From: Planctomycetota bacterium
Lineage (GTDB): Bacteria; Planctomycetota; PUPC01; JACPCR01
Assembly (NCBI GenBank): GCA_027625095.1
Contig: JAQBXN010000028.1
Location: forward strand, 1 to 64,000
Reading direction: 5' to 3'
DNA length: 64,000 nucleotides
Shown here: positions 1 to 8,890 of the stretch, in pieces
How positions within the stretch are numbered: the first letter of the stretch is position 1
Layout: each line of letters opens with the position of its first letter
Notes under the pieces: generated by a model
Told to the model about the DNA's origin: nothing
The model's database searches: none
What the model saw: only the letters and a program-made list of their open reading frames with translations
Program-made: the position numbers and the translations under genes

Positions 1-155
1 GGCCTATGCCGAAGCCGGACCCAATGCAGAAGCCGGATCCGATGCAGAAACCGCCTCCACCAGATGTGGAGAAGCCAGGGCCTATGCCGAAGCCGGACCC
101 AATGCAGAAGCCGGATCCGATGCAGAAACCGCCTCCACCAGATGTGGAAAAGCCG
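1..155 (+). repeat. Two tandem copies of a 78-bp coding repeat
   Basis: Two nearly identical 78-bp units lie at 1-78 and 79-155, each with the 'ggcctatgccgaag' start. They are in frame and encode the 26-residue Lys-Pro unit. The nucleotide identity is almost complete, which points to recent duplication or slippage. The array probably continues to the left of the window. Confidence 0.85.
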
Positions 156-266
156 GACCATGTTCCTGCCGTTCCGCTCCTGATGAAAAGTGCTTTCTCC
201 TTCGCTGAGAAGATAGCGAAGGAGCTCGCCGGTGAAGGCGAATCCACGGTCTCGGTACTCGCATAA
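3..266 (+). CDS. C-terminal end of a Lys-Pro tandem-repeat protein (5' end outside window)
   Basis: The frame is open to the left edge, so this is only the C-terminus of a longer protein. It starts with two copies of a 26-residue unit built on 'PKPDPMQKPDPMQKPPPP' and 'DVEKPG'; each unit has four lysines, every one followed by proline, and about eleven prolines. The last 35 residues are non-repetitive and include an amphipathic stretch ('FSFAEKIAKELAGEG'). No catalytic motif is visible. Such Pro/Lys-rich repeats form extended, unfolded rods in cell-surface or matrix proteins; that role is inferred. A lysyl-oxidase-family gene follows 194 bp downstream on the same strand, so the lysines could be its substrate. 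Confidence 0.6.
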   Translation, partial: PMPKPDPMQKPDPMQKPPPPDVEKPGPMPKPDPMQKPDPMQKPPPPDVEKPDHVPAVPLLMKSAFSFAEKIAKELAGEGESTVSVLA

Positions 267-276
267 TCATCCATGC

Positions 277-322
277 CTCCAGGGCTGCTATGACTCTTCC
301 CGTCTCCCCGGCAGTCCTGGAG
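277..322 (+). terminator. Possible hairpin after the Lys-Pro repeat gene
   Basis: A 12-base arm 'ctccagggctgc' (277-288) pairs with 'gcagtcctggag' (311-322) with one mismatch, around a 22-base loop. It sits just after the stop codon but has no T-run, so a factor-independent terminator role is uncertain. Confidence 0.3.
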
Positions 323-459
323 AATTAATTTGGTCAACCCACTCAAAGCCCCAGCCGAGACTACTCTGCTGAGGCTTTTTGAGTTTTCAGTTCCAGGATT
401 TCAGGTTTCTGTGCCCCTCCATTAGTCCTGAAAAGCAATATTCGTAACAGGAGATTCTT

Positions 460-1620
460 ATGTCAGGTGTAGCCGCATTGGACGCGCTCACCCAGGCCTA
501 TCTGCAGAACAACAGGGCATTCACCCAGGCGCTGAGCTCGAATCCGTTCGCTTCCGCGACAGCAGCGATAGTACCTTCGTTACCAGTAGACACGGCCAGT
601 GTCAGCCAGTCTGCGCGCAATGCCGCCTTTGGCAGTCTGCCAGTATTCAGCCAGCCTACGCTGCCGCCCATCAGCGCGTTCTTGCTGTCATTCGGCTCGC
701 CAACCGGTGTGCAAACTCCCGGGCCATCTTCCTTCTCTCTCAGCCTGCCGCAGATCGTCGACTCTGGCTTTCTTGCAGATGTCGCCCCCATCGAAATGGC
801 CATTCCTATTCTGTCAAACCCAGCACAGATAGAGGGATCTCAGGTTCACGAACACCCGGCAGGCGTGGATGAGCAGCACAATCAGGATGAGTCCGCAGAC
901 CTGGATGGTGAGTCCGCCCGGCCAAGCTTTGATCTGCCGAGCAAAGAGGAGCAGGAAGCGATGATCCGGGATGACGCGCTGTTGCCCGACCTGGAGCCGT
1001 GGATGTTCTTCACCAAAGACGCCAAAGTCGCGCTCGACCGAAGCAACGGAAATCGAAGGGTAATTAATTTTGCCGCCACCACGGCGAACGTCGGGCAAGG
1101 TCCACTGAGTGTGGACATCGGTGGAAATCGAAATGAAGAATTTCGCCCAGCCTTTCAGGTGATTCACAACGCGGATAGATCAAGATCGAGCATTCCGATT
1201 GGAGGATTTCAATTTGTTCCCGATGGTGGACACAACCACTACCACTTCCTTGATTTTGTGCAATACCGCCTCCGAGACATCAAAGAAGACGGCAGCCCGG
1301 GTGAGGTCGTTGGTCAGAGCCAAAAGTCCGGCTTCTGTCTGATGGATTCACTTAACCATGACCCATCGAATCCCAATTCGCCCATCGTGCCGGCCTTCCG
1401 CGGCCTGAGTTGCGACAAGGGAAAAGCGCAGGGCATTTCGCCCGGCTGGGCCGATCATTATCCCGCCCGCAGAGGCCTGCAATTTCTGGAAGGCCAGACC
1501 ATCGACGTCCACGACCTGGCAAAAGGAGACTATTACCTCGAGGTCGAAGTCGATCCTGATGACATCATCCACGAATCGGATGAGACCAATAACGTCGGTC
1601 GAGTGAGAGTGACGATCTGA
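460..1620 (+). CDS. Lysyl-oxidase-family copper amine oxidase
   Basis: The 386-residue product ends in a lysyl-oxidase-like domain (about residues 180-386). Visible hallmarks are the copper-binding cluster 'GGHNHYHF' (H258, H260, H262), 'KSGFCLMD' with K289 and 'GWADHY' with Y334. K289 and Y334 match the lysine and tyrosine that form the lysine tyrosylquinone cofactor of lysyl oxidases (human LOX K320 and Y355). A 'GDYYLEVEVDP..ESDETNN' ending is also typical. Lysyl oxidases oxidise peptidyl lysine to the aldehyde, leading to cross-links. The first 180 residues are Ser/Ala/Pro-rich and acidic, without a clear Sec signal peptide. 'ggagattctt' before the ATG is a good ribosome site. A terminator follows, so it may be transcribed with the Lys-Pro repeat gene. 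Confidence 0.8.
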   Translation: MSGVAALDALTQAYLQNNRAFTQALSSNPFASATAAIVPSLPVDTASVSQSARNAAFGSLPVFSQPTLPPISAFLLSFGSPTGVQTPGPSSFSLSLPQIVDSGFLADVAPIEMAIPILSNPAQIEGSQVHEHPAGVDEQHNQDESADLDGESARPSFDLPSKEEQEAMIRDDALLPDLEPWMFFTKDAKVALDRSNGNRRVINFAATTANVGQGPLSVDIGGNRNEEFRPAFQVIHNADRSRSSIPIGGFQFVPDGGHNHYHFLDFVQYRLRDIKEDGSPGEVVGQSQKSGFCLMDSLNHDPSNPNSPIVPAFRGLSCDKGKAQGISPGWADHYPARRGLQFLEGQTIDVHDLAKGDYYLEVEVDPDDIIHESDETNNVGRVRVTI

Positions 1621-1649
1621 CATTGAATTAATTGCAGACCCGCAGTTAG

Positions 1650-1674
1650 GATGGCCGCCAGGCCATCTTTTTTT
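1650..1674 (+). terminator. Rho-independent terminator after the lysyl oxidase gene
   Basis: A perfect 7-bp stem 'gatggcc'/'ggccatc' with a four-base loop is followed directly by a run of eight or so T residues. It lies 30 bp after the stop codon on the same strand. Confidence 0.85.
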
Positions 1675-1706
1675 GTGCCCTGCACAGACCTGATAAAGGA
1701 GATTCA

Positions 1707-2558
1707 ATGCGGCACTGCCAACTGTTCCAAACCGAAGAAATCCAGGTCATCGTCGGCGACGCCTCTCGCAACGGCATGGGCGGCCAGCAATACTGCGGGC
1801 TCTGGTCACTCACCTCAAAGCATCGACAGTTCAACGCGTTCGGTAATTCCTACGCAGGACTGCTGCCCGGCGAAATCCGCGGCAAGGGGCCAGTCCTGGA
1901 ATCGGTGGACGACACTTCCTGCGCCCTCGTTCGAGCGGCAGATGCCGTTAGCCCTGTGGATGTGCGGGCCGAATACATCGTGCGCGATCCTTACTATGTC
2001 GATCACACGTTGAGGTTTACTGATAGAGAAGACGTCCGAAACGGCCGCGACTTTCGAGAGGTCTCCTGGTGCTGTTACATGAATTGCCCTGAGGACTCCC
2101 GGCTGAACTTCATCTCGAACGGCGAATGGCTCCGATATATTTCGCCGAGACACGGCACCGGCAGCAATCTCGCACCTTCATATGTGCAAGACAAAGCCCT
2201 GGAGGTGTGGCCGGAAGTGGAAGGCAAGCGTCCCTTCCACTGGGATCGCAGCGAGCACCGTTTCGACCAGCCCTTTTACTACGGCCGGCTCGGCAAGATG
2301 GTAATGATTCTGGTTTTCGATATTCCGAACTGGCTTCGGTTTTATTGTTCGCCGAGCGGGGGCAGCGACAGCCTGCTGCCGGGGCAAACGTGCCCGGCGT
2401 GGGATTTCGAATGGGTTATACCTGACAACGCATATAAGGTGGGCAAAGAATACTGCCTGCGAGTGCGGCTCGTTTACAAACTTTATGAGTCTGACAAGGA
2501 TGTGCTGACTGAGGTCATGAAAGCTCAGGAAGAGTTGGACTTTGAGAAAGTCTCGTAA
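1707..2558 (+). CDS. Conserved-looking protein of unknown function
   Basis: The 283-residue product has a strong ribosome site ('aaggagattca' before the ATG). I do not recognise the family. It is rich in aromatic residues, Trp and Gly, with motifs such as 'SWCCYMNCPED', 'PFYYGRLGKMVMILVFD' and 'CPAWDFEWVIP', which resembles a beta-sandwich such as carbohydrate-binding or DUF-type proteins linked to sugar genes. It has no signal peptide or membrane segment, so it is probably cytoplasmic. The next gene, a PhyH dioxygenase, starts 27 bp later, suggesting co-transcription. The role could be catalytic or sugar-binding; no function is assigned. Confidence 0.75.
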   Translation: MRHCQLFQTEEIQVIVGDASRNGMGGQQYCGLWSLTSKHRQFNAFGNSYAGLLPGEIRGKGPVLESVDDTSCALVRAADAVSPVDVRAEYIVRDPYYVDHTLRFTDREDVRNGRDFREVSWCCYMNCPEDSRLNFISNGEWLRYISPRHGTGSNLAPSYVQDKALEVWPEVEGKRPFHWDRSEHRFDQPFYYGRLGKMVMILVFDIPNWLRFYCSPSGGSDSLLPGQTCPAWDFEWVIPDNAYKVGKEYCLRVRLVYKLYESDKDVLTEVMKAQEELDFEKVS

Positions 2559-2585
2559 TCATCCACCATTAACTGATACTCCCCC

Positions 2586-3368
2586 ATGCTCACCAACGCG
2601 CAACTCCACCATTTCGCCGTCCACGGATGGGTTCTCCAGGAGGATGTCTTTACCAGCGAGGAGTGCGAAGCGTTCAAGGCTGCGCTCGACTCAATGTACG
2701 AATGTGATGAAGGCAAAGATCAGAAAAAGGATTCGGCCGATATCAAGAATCTGGTCAACATGGTCAATTACAACGCCGTCTTCCGTGATTGGATCATGAA
2801 CCCGAAGATTCTCCCGGTCATTAAACAGTTGCTGGGTACGCCGCCCCGGTTCGAATGCTGCCATGCCATGATCAAGCTCCCACACCCGGACCGGAAAGAA
2901 CGGCGGGATGAATTATCTGACCCTTCAAAAATGGGATGGCACCGAGGCATCCGCCCGAAGTATGGAATTGTCGAGGCCAACAACCATCCCTACATCAATA
3001 CGACCTTCCTCAACAACATCACCTACCTGACGGATGTCGGCCCGGAGGACGGCGGCACCATGATCCTTGATGGCTCGCACCGTATCGAGGCGAAAGACTG
3101 GCACGATGTTTTCTCGCCAGAAATGGTCGTGCAGGCCAATGCAAAGGCTGGTTCGGTGCTCCGATTCACCGAAGCCCTGATTCACACCGGCGTCCCCATT
3201 CTTTCCGAGCGAACCCGATACACCATGTTTTACGGCTTCACCCCGCCATGGATGCAATGCTGGCCCGGATGCAGCCCAACCGACGAAGTCATCGAGCAGG
3301 CCGAAGGCGAATTGAAAGAAATCCTCGGTGCACGAACCGGGTATATGGGGCAGTATGGATTGGAGTAA
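2586..3368 (+). CDS. Phytanoyl-CoA dioxygenase family protein with HxG iron motif
   Basis: The 260-residue protein begins with the usual 'FAVHGWVLQEDVFTSEEC' PhyH segment. Members are cytoplasmic Fe(II)/2-oxoglutarate enzymes that hydroxylate or otherwise oxidise small molecules. The distal iron histidine is H200 ('ALIHTGVP'), and R209 or R211 probably binds 2-oxoglutarate. The proximal motif reads 'GWHRGIRPK', that is H119-R120-G121, with glycine where HxD enzymes have aspartate. 'GPEDGGTMILDGSH' is a typical PhyH strand-turn. The neighbouring PhyH at 3.7-4.5 kb keeps HQD. Substrate unknown. The missing carboxylate either marks a divergent subfamily with another ligand or opens a halide site as in Fe/2OG halogenases. 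Confidence 0.85.
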   Translation: MLTNAQLHHFAVHGWVLQEDVFTSEECEAFKAALDSMYECDEGKDQKKDSADIKNLVNMVNYNAVFRDWIMNPKILPVIKQLLGTPPRFECCHAMIKLPHPDRKERRDELSDPSKMGWHRGIRPKYGIVEANNHPYINTTFLNNITYLTDVGPEDGGTMILDGSHRIEAKDWHDVFSPEMVVQANAKAGSVLRFTEALIHTGVPILSERTRYTMFYGFTPPWMQCWPGCSPTDEVIEQAEGELKEILGARTGYMGQYGLE

Positions 3369-3450
3369 CGAATTAATTCGAGATTCTGCGTGCCGCGCAT
3401 GAAGGAAAGATCAAAAGCATGCCTGAAAGTAAGAGCGCCCCGCTTCCCAG

Positions 3451-3517
3451 AACTACGTGTTTTCCACGCTCCGCGGGAGTCTTCAGAACACTCGCGGAGC
3501 GAGGCGCCACGTAGTTT
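3451..3517 (+). repeat. Dispersed palindromic intergenic repeat, copy A
   Basis: This element has nested perfect inverted repeats: outer 'aactacgtg'/'cacgtagtt' and inner 'gctccgcg'/'cgcggagc', around 'ggagtcttcagaacact'. Related copies lie at 11.56, 29.63 and 52.64 kb. It sits in the 354-bp gap between the two PhyH genes; I see no gene in the rest of that gap. Confidence 0.75.
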
Positions 3518-3722
3518 CTGACTTCTATATACAGCCTGGCCGCTTTCACTTGCCTGGTTTGCCCCACCAAACTCGCAAGAATCGGTTGGGAAGCTAAACA
3601 GTTACCTTTTTTGAATAATCATGGTCTATCTCTGTGCCCTCAGTTTTCTCCTGTTCGAAAACGCCGTTGCAGCCGCAAGCCGACTTTACGAATCCTCATT
3701 CTGAATCTCGATCCTGAATACC

Positions 3723-4529
3723 ATGTCCGAAAATCAGACCTGCAAAACCCGCTTTGAATCAGACGGATACCTGATTGTTGAAGGAATCCTGAACGATGAC
3801 GAACTCACTGCCTGCCGGAAAGAAATACGGCGCCTGCATGAATGCTTCGCTGAATGGGAGGCGAACGGCGACCCTCGCGCCCGTTCCTTCCAGCGTGAGC
3901 CATACGCAAAGGAAGAATCTAATGACGGTCTCCCGGTGCTCCGAAAGATCGAGGGGACATTGGAGGTCTCCAGCCTCTTTAAGGACCTCGCTGCCCATCC
4001 CAAGCTTGTTGAAATCCTGACTGAGCTTATCGGGCCGGACATCCTGCAATTTCGCAGCACGCTGATGCTCAAGCCGGCATTTCATGGTTCCGTCCATGGC
4101 TTTCATCAGGATTCCGCATACTGGCCGATGGAGCCGCCGACACTTGTAACACTGAGTATCGCGCTCACCGATTCCACGTCTGAGAATGGTTGTTTCCGAA
4201 TCATTCCCGAGAGCCACAAATGGGGTCTGCAGGAGTGGGGCCGTATCGCCCGCGATCAGGACGAGCCGCTGACCGACCGCAAGGACATAGACACCTCGAA
4301 CTACCAGGAAGTCCCCCTCAAGGCTGGCAGCGCGCTTTTCTTCCACAGCCTGCTGGTCCACGGTTCCGGCCCGAACACGACCCCGAATCCCCGCAATACC
4401 GCGCTCTACGCCTACTTCCCACCATCCGTGCATCTGAAACCCCTTGCTGAAGGCAAGCCCTACACCAGAACGTTTCGCGTGATCAACGGCTTGAGCGGAG
4501 AGGAATCTCTGGTGATGGAAAGTTCCTGA
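3723..4529 (+). CDS. Phytanoyl-CoA dioxygenase family protein (canonical HxD)
   Basis: This 268-residue Fe(II)/2-oxoglutarate dioxygenase begins 'FESDGYLIVEGILNDDEL', typical of PhyH. The iron site is complete: 'GFHQDSAYW' gives H128 and D130, and 'LLVHGSGPN' gives H213, followed by 'NPRNTALYAYF' with the 2-oxoglutarate arginine. 'SENGCFRIIPESHKWG' is the conserved turn. The reaction is oxygen-dependent hydroxylation of an unknown small molecule in the cytoplasm. It is similar in family but clearly diverged from the PhyH upstream, so the pair is not a recent duplication. A single-gene unit is likely because gaps of more than 200 bp flank it. Confidence 0.9.
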   Translation: MSENQTCKTRFESDGYLIVEGILNDDELTACRKEIRRLHECFAEWEANGDPRARSFQREPYAKEESNDGLPVLRKIEGTLEVSSLFKDLAAHPKLVEILTELIGPDILQFRSTLMLKPAFHGSVHGFHQDSAYWPMEPPTLVTLSIALTDSTSENGCFRIIPESHKWGLQEWGRIARDQDEPLTDRKDIDTSNYQEVPLKAGSALFFHSLLVHGSGPNTTPNPRNTALYAYFPPSVHLKPLAEGKPYTRTFRVINGLSGEESLVMESS

Positions 4530-4715
4530 CCCGGCACAAGGCCGCAGCCAAATGCAGCATAACTGTTCAGAGGGGCAGGCTCTCAGCTTTAATCTTGCTG
4601 TGAATCTCCCCTTTCTTCGGTTTTCTCATCTGTTCCGGGCCATTCTCTGCGGGAATCTCCATAGAACGCCGCTGCCTTCTCATTCCACAAGAAAGTGCAG
4701 AAAGGGGAGACTAAT

Positions 4716-4758
4716 ACCAAGATCAAAAGTAAGAAAGATTCTGCGCTGAACTGTTACC
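4716..4758 (+). repeat. Small dispersed repeat, copy 1
   Basis: The end of the gap after the second PhyH gene carries 'taagaaagattctgcgctga' followed by 'actgttacc'. A diverged copy is at 40.68-40.73 kb. Just upstream is 'ccaagatcaaaag', whose exact reverse complement occurs next to the second copy. Function unknown. Confidence 0.5.
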
Positions 4759-4767
4759 TTCTACGCA

Positions 4768-5352
4768 TCAGTGTTTGTCAGCCTTGAACGCCTCAAATGC
4801 CCCTGAGACGCCGGCAAAGAGTGCTCCGCCATATGGGCAGAAGTTCGGGATGGCCGCGCCCACCAGGCTACCGGCAAACGCTCCGGATGCAGTTCCGGCA
4901 ATCGTGCCAGCCGCGCTCCCCAGTGACTTGCTCCCCGTCAAATCTGTGATCAGGCCACCGATCTGTTTGCCAACAAATTTACCAATATATCCGCCCGTCA
5001 GGCCACCGATGTGCCTGGCACCAAGCCCTGCCACCTTGAGAGCTTTATGAAAAGAGTGGGTAGGCTTTTCAGGCGCTCGAGGCTTTTCAGGCTCCTTATG
5101 ATTCAGTTCTGGCTGATGGTGAATTTCCGAGGAGCCACGAACGGGTGGGGTTCGCTTGGCGGCCACCAACTGTGGAGCGTGCGTTGGACGGCCAACACCT
5201 TGGTATTGGCGATGGGCGTCCGCGCTGATGCTGGTGGTATCGTGCGCTGCCTTGTAAACCGGGCCCCCCGCAGAAGAATGCACAGGCTTTGGATAAACGG
5301 GGGCAACAGCGGGGCCGAAATGCTCGGGTGAAGCAGGCTGGATGATGGACAT
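4768..5352 (-). CDS. Glycine-zipper protein of unknown function
   Basis: About 194 residues from the ATG chosen here ('MSIIQPASPEH', preceded by 'gagaacga'); an upstream in-frame start at 5442 would add 30 residues. Residues 1-100 are Pro/His-rich and disordered-looking, with 'KEPEKPRAPEKPTHSF'. Residues 105-190 form a glycine-zipper region ('GGLTGGYIGKFVGKQIGG', 'SAAGTIAGTASGAFAGSLVG') like membrane-inserting or oligomerising glycine-zipper domains found in outer-membrane proteins, toxins and bacteriocins. No Sec signal peptide is evident. It stands alone between convergent and divergent neighbours. Function not assigned. Confidence 0.6.
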   Translation of the reverse strand: MSIIQPASPEHFGPAVAPVYPKPVHSSAGGPVYKAAHDTTSISADAHRQYQGVGRPTHAPQLVAAKRTPPVRGSSEIHHQPELNHKEPEKPRAPEKPTHSFHKALKVAGLGARHIGGLTGGYIGKFVGKQIGGLITDLTGSKSLGSAAGTIAGTASGAFAGSLVGAAIPNFCPYGGALFAGVSGAFEAFKADKH

Positions 5353-5572
5353 ATTCGTTCTCGCATCGAGGAATCTGGGATAACCTGAAGGGAAGCCTTC
5401 AGCCTCAATGAACAGGGAGAACGGTAATCTCAAATTCGCCAACGGTCCAATCTGCGTTTAACACGCCGGAGCGACTGGAAATCCGTGGTTTGTCAGAAAG
5501 AAAATAACCGCTGGAGCAATTATCGTAAGATCTCAAAAATCTTTAGGATTTTCAGGGTTTTTCCTGCTGTTC

Positions 5573-8500
5573 TTACTTTCCGGTCGGAACGAAGCCGGCC
5601 TGAGTCTTACTGATGAGACTGCGGAGTTCGCTCGCCTTGTTGGTGGCCGCGGTCTTGTGTTCCCAGATACATTTGCGGGCCGTCTCCATCTCCGCCTGCA
5701 GCTTACTGGTCTCGATCTCGAACGTGTTAACTGCCCGTTCAGTGGCACCCTTGATCCAGGCAATGGCGGTTCGCCCACGCTTCAGAACATCTTTAGCTCT
5801 CTTCAGGGCAATGTCATCAAGACTCAAAAGCGCGCTGACCTCTGAATGGGCGATCAGTGCCTCGGGGTGGATGCCGTCCATGGCGACGTTGACTGCGTAA
5901 TTCACCTGGTATTGTTTGGCAATTTCATCTCGGCTCGCTATGGCCGTCTTCAGGCATTCATCTACCTTGCCAAGCTCCCTTCGCATGACGGAGAGGCCCT
6001 CTTCTAACTCTTTCTCCAACCGGTCAGCCAGCAGCTCACCGGCGCGCTCGCCGGCCTGTTTCATTCTCTGCGCATTGGAGGCCGCGACATTCTGCCACTG
6101 TTTTTCCAGCATAAGAGCTTCGGAAGCTGGTTGATCCCAGCCATCCAGGCCGGTCGAGGTGAACACCATTTCATCCCCTCCCAAGCCGGATTCCGACCTG
6201 GCCTTTTGCAAAACCTGCAAGGCCGCGGTAACTGCAGCCTGTTTCTGATTCAACGCCTTTGCTGCGGGTGCGGCCTGGTTGAGCAGGTCGCTCAGAGTCC
6301 TGGCGCACGCCGCTGCGGCCTTCGCTTTTTCGGCAGTCGTAAGCGGCAGTGGCGATAGGCTGGCGGCTGCTTCATCAGATGCTGACTTCACTTTTTCTGC
6401 GGCGCCGGAAATGCTCTTCACCAAGGCATCCCACTCCGCGAAGGAGAGTGACTCAAGCTGTTTCAAGGCATCCGCGACAGCTTTCTGCACCGGGGCTAAA
6501 TCCACCTCTTTGATGTTGAGTCCGGACTTTTCGAGCACCCCGTCCACGCGTTTCGAAACGGATGCGACAGCATCGTCAACCAACTTGGCAACGTTGTTCA
6601 CAAGTGTCATTTGACCGATGACATTCTGGACCTGGATCGTTTTCGACATGGCCTGCGGTACGCTGGCCAGGAGTTCGAGGAGATCTATGGGAAGCTTGCT
6701 CAGATCGCTGTTTAGAGCAGTGTTTAAAGCGCCCAGGTTGAGCGCAAGAGTGGAAGAACTTTGAGTCACTTTCTCATCGGCTTTCTGGTGCTCTGCACTT
6801 GAACTGACGAACTGCCTTGCTGCCCCGCTGAGATTTTCCGCGGCCCTGCTTGCATTCGCTTTGTACTTGGGAGATTCCGCGCTCTCTAAAAGCGTTGTTC
6901 TGAGTTGAGACACGGCCATCTCAAATTTGCCTGTGGCCGCCTCAACAGCTTTGGCGGCAGTGCGGGGGCCGGCCAGTGATTGCATGACGGCCCTTGCGGA
7001 GGCGGAGGCATCCTTTATCCGATCCTTGATCTCCGCTGATACCGTATTACCGGATGAGGCTTTTCGTGAATGATCCACCACCGCAAGGATATTGCTTCTG
7101 ACAGTACCGCCGGCAACCTCAAGGGCGGCTGAATAGGCTGCCAGACTGGCGATGGTTGCGTCGATATTCGGCGTGTTTAATCGAGGCCTTTTCTCCAGGT
7201 ACTTTATCAATCTAGCAACCTCAGACTGGCGAATCTGCAGTTCCTTAGCTGATGTCTGCAACTGGGCGGATTGGGAGGAGACGGCCTCCATAGCCTTCTC
7301 CAATTCCACGTGAGCGGCATTGGCCCCCGCCAGCGCCTTGGTGAGATTGGCGACTGTGCCCGTGATTTCTTTGATAGATGCAAGAGCTGGCGCGGTGTCG
7401 AATTCGCGATTTCTGTCCGTGAGGTTTCCGGCAAGATCTGCCTGGGTCAGCGTACCCAGTGATTTCACCGAAGCATTATCAACCGTTGTGTTCAGACCTG
7501 AAGAAGCGGCCTTGACCGCATCATGTGCCGTGGCAAGTTTTTCAATGGCGACAGCGAGCGCCTTGAGCGGTTTGTCCACCCCGGCGACCTGTTTGAGGAA
7601 TGGTTTCTGAGCGTCTTCAAATCCCTCTTCAGTAAGTGTGACAGAGGAGGCATTGATGCTCTCAACATAGGACCTGGATATGGCAACGTCCTTTTCCGTT
7701 CCTTTCGCTAGTGCGTTCAACTGCTTGAAATCTGGCCTGGTTTCAAGAGCCAATTGCACTTTTCTATAGCCATCGGGATCAGTTTTGAGACTAGTCGTCT
7801 CGCCAGCCTTGTACTTCCTGTCCACCGCCTGAAGTTCCGCGGACAGATCTTGAAGCGACTTCAAATAGTCGTCCGCGTCTGAAGCTACGGTCTTGATAAC
7901 CACACTGTTAAGGGCGTGTACTTCCGGGTAATCCTTTTCGAGATTGACCACGTAATCCGGCCGTTTTTCTTTTGGTTGATTGGCTATCGCACTTAAGCCG
8001 GCGAGCTCCTTATGCAGTCGCTGAAGGTCTTTGGCCGTTGCAGAGGTATTTGATATGGGGAAGCTCAAACTCTCAGTAGACGTGATCGCCCGGTGCAGTT
8101 CCGGGAAGTCGCCTTCGATGGTAATCCCTAATTTCGAACGGACCTTAAGCGCTTCCGTTTGAATAGCGCCCCACAAGGCTTCAACCTCGGCAAGCGCATT
8201 CCTTGCATCGAGTTGCTGGCGTAGAGCCTTGAACTCATCGAACTGCGCAGCCGCTCTGGTCTGCGCTTTCAATACGGCCTCTTCCGCTGTCTGGCTGGGC
8301 AACCTGACAATTTCACTTTTCGGGGATGCAAATTGACCCAGCAGACTGGACGCGTCCTGATAAGTGGCCAGATCGAGACATTCGACTCCAAGCAGAGTGT
8401 GGTTGAATTTAGTCGGCGGGATCACAATCGTTGCATTTCGCTTTCTGACCAGGCGAACGGTGGCTTCAGCACCATCGGCATCTTTGATCATCAAGAGCAG

Positions 8501-8689
8501 GTCGTTGTGTCCGATGTTCTTTGCTTCTTTAAAATGCTGATTGGGCTTGACCACTTCGCCCGTGCCGAGCTTGTAATGAATGAACGCTTTGGGCGCGCCA
8601 TCACGAATGCGTAAATAGCCTTCGTCGGCGGCATCTGAGGTAAGGCAGTGAAGAAGGGCAATAAGGGGCAATGCAAGGCTGCGAATCAT
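5573..8689 (-). CDS. Large secreted alpha-helical/coiled-coil protein
   Basis: The 1038-residue product has a signal peptide ('MIRSLALPLIALLHCL', cleavage near 'SDA/ADEG'). Residues 22-130 look like a small beta domain ('GYLRIRDGAPKAFIHY', 'ATVRLVRKRNATIVIPP'). Residues 140-1030 are Ala/Lys/Glu-rich helices with heptad character throughout, no cysteine-rich or catalytic motif, and no C-terminal anchor that I can see. It resembles periplasmic or exported filament-type proteins in being almost wholly coiled coil, but I do not recognise a family. Its promoter region (8.69-8.89 kb) faces the IS4 transposase, so it is probably a single-gene unit. Confidence 0.75.
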   Translation of the reverse strand: MIRSLALPLIALLHCLTSDAADEGYLRIRDGAPKAFIHYKLGTGEVVKPNQHFKEAKNIGHNDLLLMIKDADGAEATVRLVRKRNATIVIPPTKFNHTLLGVECLDLATYQDASSLLGQFASPKSEIVRLPSQTAEEAVLKAQTRAAAQFDEFKALRQQLDARNALAEVEALWGAIQTEALKVRSKLGITIEGDFPELHRAITSTESLSFPISNTSATAKDLQRLHKELAGLSAIANQPKEKRPDYVVNLEKDYPEVHALNSVVIKTVASDADDYLKSLQDLSAELQAVDRKYKAGETTSLKTDPDGYRKVQLALETRPDFKQLNALAKGTEKDVAISRSYVESINASSVTLTEEGFEDAQKPFLKQVAGVDKPLKALAVAIEKLATAHDAVKAASSGLNTTVDNASVKSLGTLTQADLAGNLTDRNREFDTAPALASIKEITGTVANLTKALAGANAAHVELEKAMEAVSSQSAQLQTSAKELQIRQSEVARLIKYLEKRPRLNTPNIDATIASLAAYSAALEVAGGTVRSNILAVVDHSRKASSGNTVSAEIKDRIKDASASARAVMQSLAGPRTAAKAVEAATGKFEMAVSQLRTTLLESAESPKYKANASRAAENLSGAARQFVSSSAEHQKADEKVTQSSSTLALNLGALNTALNSDLSKLPIDLLELLASVPQAMSKTIQVQNVIGQMTLVNNVAKLVDDAVASVSKRVDGVLEKSGLNIKEVDLAPVQKAVADALKQLESLSFAEWDALVKSISGAAEKVKSASDEAAASLSPLPLTTAEKAKAAAACARTLSDLLNQAAPAAKALNQKQAAVTAALQVLQKARSESGLGGDEMVFTSTGLDGWDQPASEALMLEKQWQNVAASNAQRMKQAGERAGELLADRLEKELEEGLSVMRRELGKVDECLKTAIASRDEIAKQYQVNYAVNVAMDGIHPEALIAHSEVSALLSLDDIALKRAKDVLKRGRTAIAWIKGATERAVNTFEIETSKLQAEMETARKCIWEHKTAATNKASELRSLISKTQAGFVPTGK

Positions 8690-8890
8690 CGAACATTCCT
8701 CATGGTGTAAAGTCGAGGCGGTAAGGATAGGGAAGGGGATATAAAAGGTAAAGCGTTTTTAAGAGGGATCACTTGATCCGCTGTGCCACGGCGGCACAAA
8801 TTCCGAGGAACTTTCAATAATGGCTGAACAAGAGGACGCCGGTCCTTCATCAACCAAATCACTAATGACTGACGACTAACTGGGGCCGTC

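Noticed and set aside
3373..3570. 65-residue minus-strand frame between the PhyH genes
   Set aside because: It is read through palindromic repeat copy A and has no ribosome site.
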